Assembly: GCA_013298245.1 (NCBI GenBank)
Contig: JAAFHD010000110.1
Span: forward strand, 1-9,742
Direction of reading: 5' to 3'
From: Alphaproteobacteria bacterium
GTDB lineage: Bacteria > Pseudomonadota > Alphaproteobacteria > Acetobacterales > Acetobacteraceae
DNA: 9,742 bases
A model generated the notes under the pieces. That model was not told the DNA's origin. It did no database searches and saw only the letters and a list, made by a program, of their open reading frames with translations. Both the position numbers and the translations under genes were made by a program. Of this stretch, positions 7,156 through 9,742 are shown one piece after another (the first letter of the stretch is position 1; every line of letters begins with the position of its first letter).

Positions 7156-7171
7156 CGGCGCATTAACCATT

Positions 7172-7212
7172 GCGCAACGCGACGCCGGGTCGTTAGAAGA
7201 TCGCGGTTGCGC
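7172..7212 (+). other. Imperfect inverted repeat between RTX2 and RTX3
   Basis: GCGCAACGCGA (7172-7182) can pair with TCGCGGTTGCGC (7201-7212). This gives an 11-bp stem with one bulged G and an 18-nt loop. It starts 16 nt after the RTX2 stop and ends 38 nt before the RTX3 start. No T-run follows, so it is not a standard intrinsic terminator. It could stabilise the RTX2 transcript end, attenuate read-through, form a leader hairpin for RTX3 or be an operator. The TTAACCAT motif at 7163-7170 lies just upstream. Confidence 0.4.
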
Positions 7213-7239
7213 GAGGTGGACGGGATCGCCGCGCGGAGG

Positions 7240-7243
7240 GGAG
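7240..7243 (+). promoter_or_regulatory. Ribosome binding site fixing the TTG start of RTX3
   Basis: The purine-rich run GGAGGGGAG at 7235-7243 ends in GGAG 7 nt before TTG at 7251. No ATG or GTG occurs in frame between the upstream stop (TAG at 7194-7196) and this TTG, and the first in-frame ATG is more than 50 codons downstream. The site therefore supports initiation at a TTG codon. Confidence 0.6.
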
Positions 7244-7250
7244 AAAAGGC

Positions 7251-9056
7251 TTGGGCACGTTGACGCTTGCCAACAGCACTGGGTCGCTGCTGTTCCCGCG
7301 GCGCGGAACCGTGGGCGATGACACGATCATCGGCGTCAGCGGCGCCGACAGCATCTTCGGCAGCGCCGGCAATGACAGCATCGACGGCGGCGCCGGGCTG
7401 GACGTCGTGATGTATGACGAGCTCGCGGGCAGTGTGGTCGTGGACCTGGTCGCCGGTCGCGCCACGAAATCCCTGGGCGGCACCGACACGCTGGTCGGTA
7501 TAGAGAACGCGCATGGCAGCAGCGGCGCTGACCGTCTGCGCCTGGCCGATGTGGGTGGCTATCTGTTCGGCCGCGGCGGTGATGACACGCTGCAAGGCGG
7601 TGCCGGCCGCGACCAGCTGCTGCCCGGCAGCGGCAATGACGTGATCGATGGCGGCGATGGCTATGACTGGCTGGACTACGCCGATGACCGCTTCGACCAT
7701 GCCGGCATCGCGCTGCGTGGCATCGCGTTGGATGTCGCGGCCGGCACCATCACCGACAACTGGGGCGATGCCGACAGCTTTTCCGGCATCGAGGAATTCC
7801 GCGGCTCCGCGCTGGCCGACACCATGCGCGCGGGTGGCGCGCTGGGCTTCACCTTCGTGCGCTTCGTGGGCCGCGGCGGCGCCGATGCCTTCGATGGCGG
7901 TGGCAACATCAATGTCGAGGTCGCCTACCAGTCCGACCCCTTCGCCGTGCATGTGGACCTGGCCGCCGGCATCGCGCGTGACGGCTATGGCGCGACCGAT
8001 ACGCTGGTCGATGTGCGGCGCGTCTTCGGCAGCGATGGCCAGGACACGCTGCTGGGCGATGCGGTCGCGAATATCCTGATGGGTGGCGCCGGCTGGGACC
8101 GGCTGGAAGGCCGCGCCGGCGATGACACGCTGCGCGGTGGCGAGGGCGAGGACACGCTGCAAGGCGGCGATGGCGATGACGCGTTGAACGGCGATACCGG
8201 TCGCGACCTGCTGGAGGGTGGTGCGGGCAACGACACCCTGTACGGCGAGGACAGCCGCGACGAGCTGTTTGGTGAAGCCGGTGATGACATGCTGGCCGGC
8301 GGCTTCGGCGTGGATCGTCTGTATGGCCAGGCGGGTGCGGATGCGCTGTTCGGCGAGGGCGACGCCGACCTGCTGGCGGGTGGCGATGGCGATGACCGTT
8401 TGTACGGCCAGGACGGCACGGATGCGCTGTTCGGCGAAGCCGGCGATGACCTGCTGATTGGCGGCCTGGACGGCGACACGCTGACCGGCGGCGATGGCCG
8501 CGACCAGCTGTTCGGCGAAATGGGTGCCGACCTGCTGATCGGTGGCGCGGATGGCGACACGCTGGCCGGCCAGGATGGCGATGACGCGCTGCTGGGCGAA
8601 GGCGGCGCCGACCTGATCGCCGGTGGCGATGGCGTGGACGGCATGCTCGGCCAGGATGGCGATGACACGCTGATGGGTGAAGCGGGCAACGACATCCTGC
8701 TGGGCGAGGCCGGGCAGGACGCGCTGCTGGGTGGTGCGGGCAGCGATATTTTTCTGTTCCAGGCGCCGAACCAGGGCACCGACACGATCTGGGATTTCAG
8801 CAGCGCGCAAGGCGACCGCATCTATGTGCAGGCCAGCGGGTTTGCGGCGCCGGTGGGTTTCCAGCTGACCGCGGGCGTGGGTTTCCACAGCGGTGCGGGC
8901 GCACGGCCCAGCGCCAATACGGCGACATTCTACCAGGACACGCGCACCCAGGCGCTGTGGTTCGACCCCGACGGGACGGGGGCGGCGGGCGCGCATGTGC
9001 TGGCCTTCCTGATCGGCAATCCGGCGTTGGCTGCGGGCGATATCGTTTTCGTCTGA
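7251..9056 (+). CDS. RTX3: calcium-binding RTX protein, tandem paralogue of RTX2
   Basis: A 601-residue RTX protein starting at TTG, with a good ribosome site 7 nt upstream. From residue 20 (TVGDDTIIG) to the end it aligns with RTX2 residues 16-597 at a constant offset of four, with no insertion or deletion. It shares the same parts: an N-terminal RTX-like turn region, three linker modules (about 51-99, 140-194, 221-270), 25 nonapeptides (278-502) and a C-terminal domain (503-601) with DTIWDF, GDRI, DPDGTG and the tail GDIVFV. The only lysine, Lys73, aligns with Lys69 of RTX2. No cysteine and no signal peptide are present. The first roughly 19 residues differ from RTX2, consistent with the unrelated upstream DNA. 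It is a probable type I secretion substrate of the same class. Its function beyond Ca2+ binding is unknown. Confidence 0.88.
   Translation: MGTLTLANSTGSLLFPRRGTVGDDTIIGVSGADSIFGSAGNDSIDGGAGLDVVMYDELAGSVVVDLVAGRATKSLGGTDTLVGIENAHGSSGADRLRLADVGGYLFGRGGDDTLQGGAGRDQLLPGSGNDVIDGGDGYDWLDYADDRFDHAGIALRGIALDVAAGTITDNWGDADSFSGIEEFRGSALADTMRAGGALGFTFVRFVGRGGADAFDGGGNINVEVAYQSDPFAVHVDLAAGIARDGYGATDTLVDVRRVFGSDGQDTLLGDAVANILMGGAGWDRLEGRAGDDTLRGGEGEDTLQGGDGDDALNGDTGRDLLEGGAGNDTLYGEDSRDELFGEAGDDMLAGGFGVDRLYGQAGADALFGEGDADLLAGGDGDDRLYGQDGTDALFGEAGDDLLIGGLDGDTLTGGDGRDQLFGEMGADLLIGGADGDTLAGQDGDDALLGEGGADLIAGGDGVDGMLGQDGDDTLMGEAGNDILLGEAGQDALLGGAGSDIFLFQAPNQGTDTIWDFSSAQGDRIYVQASGFAAPVGFQLTAGVGFHSGAGARPSANTATFYQDTRTQALWFDPDGTGAAGAHVLAFLIGNPALAAGDIVFV
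8082..8756 (+). repeat. RTX3 nonapeptide array, 25 x 27 bp with an 81-bp higher-order period
   Basis: Twenty-five in-frame units encode residues 278-502, exactly as many as in RTX2 and in the same register. The Gln/Glu/Gly cycle at position 2 is again visible in units 4-24 (8163-8729), for example GQDGTDALF, GEAGDDLLI, GGLDGDTLT. It is less regular than in RTX2: Gly replaces Gln in units 4 and 16, unit 5 has Asp and unit 7 Glu, and unit 24 has Glu instead of Gly. Confidence 0.88.
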
Positions 9057-9099
9057 GTCGCGCTGGACACTGCGCGCGCCTGGGCATAGTGCGGAAGCC

Positions 9100-9742
9100 A
9101 TGCCCGATTTCGAAAAGCTTTGGGATGTGCTGGTGGTGGGTGGTGGCAATGCCGCACTCTGCGCCGCCATCACCGCGCGGCGCGCGGGTGCCAGCGTCAT
9201 CCTGACCGAGCACGCGCCGAAATGGCTGCGCGGCGGCAATTCGCGGCACACGCGCAATTTGCGCGCGTTGCACCCGGAGCCCACGGGCGTGCTGACGGAC
9301 AGCTACCTGGAAGAGGAATACTGGGACGATCTGCTGAAGGTGACCGGCGGGCGCACGGATGAGTTCCTGGCGCGCCACACCATCCGTGCGTCGCAGCATG
9401 CGCCTGGGTTTTTGGCCGATTGCGGTGTGGTGTTCCAGCCATCGCTGTCGGGCACGCTGTCGCTGTCGCGCACCAACGCCTTCTTCCTGGGCGGCGGCAA
9501 GGCGCTGGTGAATGCGATGTACCGCACCGCGGAAAGCCTGGGCGTGGAGGTGATCTACGACACCGAGGTGCAGCATATCGAGATGGAAGACGGCTTCGCG
9601 CGCGAGGCGATCGTCAGCTGGCGCGGCTTCCCGCATCGCATCCGCGCGAAATGCGTGATTGCGTCATCCGGCGGGTTCCAGGCGAACCGGCAATGGATGC
9701 GGCAATACTGGGGGGATGCGGCGGACAACTTCCAGATTCGCG
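9100..9742 (+). CDS. tcuA: Partial FAD-dependent tricarballylate dehydrogenase-like protein (TcuA)
   Basis: The first 214 codons are present without a stop; the gene runs off the right edge. TcuA oxidises tricarballylate to cis-aconitate using FAD. It belongs to the fumarate reductase/succinate dehydrogenase flavoprotein superfamily and is normally about 470 residues long, so a little under half is visible. The N-terminus shows the dinucleotide-binding fold: DVLVVGGGNAALCAA (9-23), with Glu37 at the end of strand 2. It is followed by RGGNSRHTRNLRALH (44-58), which closely matches the TcuA signature as I recall it. GGGKALVNAMYRTAESLGV (131-149) and VIASSGGFQAN (186-196) fit the superfamily. 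The start ATG has a modest GGAAG at 9093-9097. It lies 43 nt after RTX3. A related dehydrogenase of the same superfamily, such as a ketosteroid or urocanate reductase-type enzyme, is less likely. Confidence 0.85.
   Translation, partial: MPDFEKLWDVLVVGGGNAALCAAITARRAGASVILTEHAPKWLRGGNSRHTRNLRALHPEPTGVLTDSYLEEEYWDDLLKVTGGRTDEFLARHTIRASQHAPGFLADCGVVFQPSLSGTLSLSRTNAFFLGGGKALVNAMYRTAESLGVEVIYDTEVQHIEMEDGFAREAIVSWRGFPHRIRAKCVIASSGGFQANRQWMRQYWGDAADNFQIR

Noticed and set aside
2162..9056. Metalloprotease (serralysin) identity for the RTX proteins
   Set aside because: No HExxH zinc motif or other catalytic signature is found in any of the three proteins. Only the RTX and C-terminal parts resemble serralysins.
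9064..9090. TGGACA ... CATAGT promoter-like pair before the TcuA-like gene
   Set aside because: The spacer is only 15 nt and transcription would begin about 3 nt before the ATG, leaving no room for the ribosome site.
7029..9284. Minus-strand open frame of 751 codons opposite RTX3
   Set aside because: It lies fully antisense to a well-supported RTX gene. Its product is a mirror of the repeat codons (repeated RVIA/QQV patterns), and such frames arise from GC-rich codon bias with few chance stops.
8797..9636. Minus-strand open frame of 279 codons opposite the RTX3 end and TcuA
   Set aside because: It covers two supported plus-strand genes and shows no family signature.

Overview
The window is GC-rich, with strong third-position G/C bias and tightly packed genes. 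The gene content (tspO, an M20 peptidase, RTX proteins and a TcuA-like flavoprotein) suggests an alphaproteobacterium, perhaps an Acetobacteraceae/Roseomonas-like one. That placement is inferred from base composition and gene content; no rRNA or other phylogenetic marker is present.

Left part (1-2075): a minus-strand gene enters the left edge and only its signal-peptide-like N-terminus is visible. Diverging from it is a probable plus-strand operon. It contains tspO (133-621), a three-helix small membrane protein that overlaps tspO by ATGA (618-878), and an M20/carboxypeptidase G2-like metallopeptidase with all metal ligands intact (903-2075).

Central part (2162-9056, about 70% of the window): three consecutive plus-strand genes for RTX (glycine/aspartate nonapeptide) calcium-binding proteins of 1042, 597 and 601 residues. 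None has a cleavable signal peptide, a cysteine or a recognisable catalytic domain. All three end in Asp plus three hydrophobic residues plus one more residue, so they look like type I secretion substrates. No type I exporter gene (ABC transporter, membrane fusion protein or TolC-like) lies in the window. RTX2 and RTX3 are tandem paralogues that align without a gap over 582 residues and carry exactly 25 nonapeptides each. Those nonapeptides are organised in a 27-residue higher-order repeat. RTX1 is mosaic: five copies of a roughly 50-residue linker module, an 8-repeat block, an internal domain with a canonical EF-hand loop, then a second RTX half built on units of about 110 residues.

Right edge (9100-9742): the N-terminal 214 codons of a flavoprotein strongly resembling tricarballylate dehydrogenase TcuA, cut by the window end.

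No RNA genes, CRISPR arrays, insertion sequences or attachment sites were recognised. No gap between genes exceeds 100 bases. The most noteworthy content is the RTX cluster: its gap-free duplicated pair, its Gln/Glu/Gly super-repeat, its near-absence of lysine (four in 2240 residues, all at one module position) and the EF-hand loop inside RTX1.
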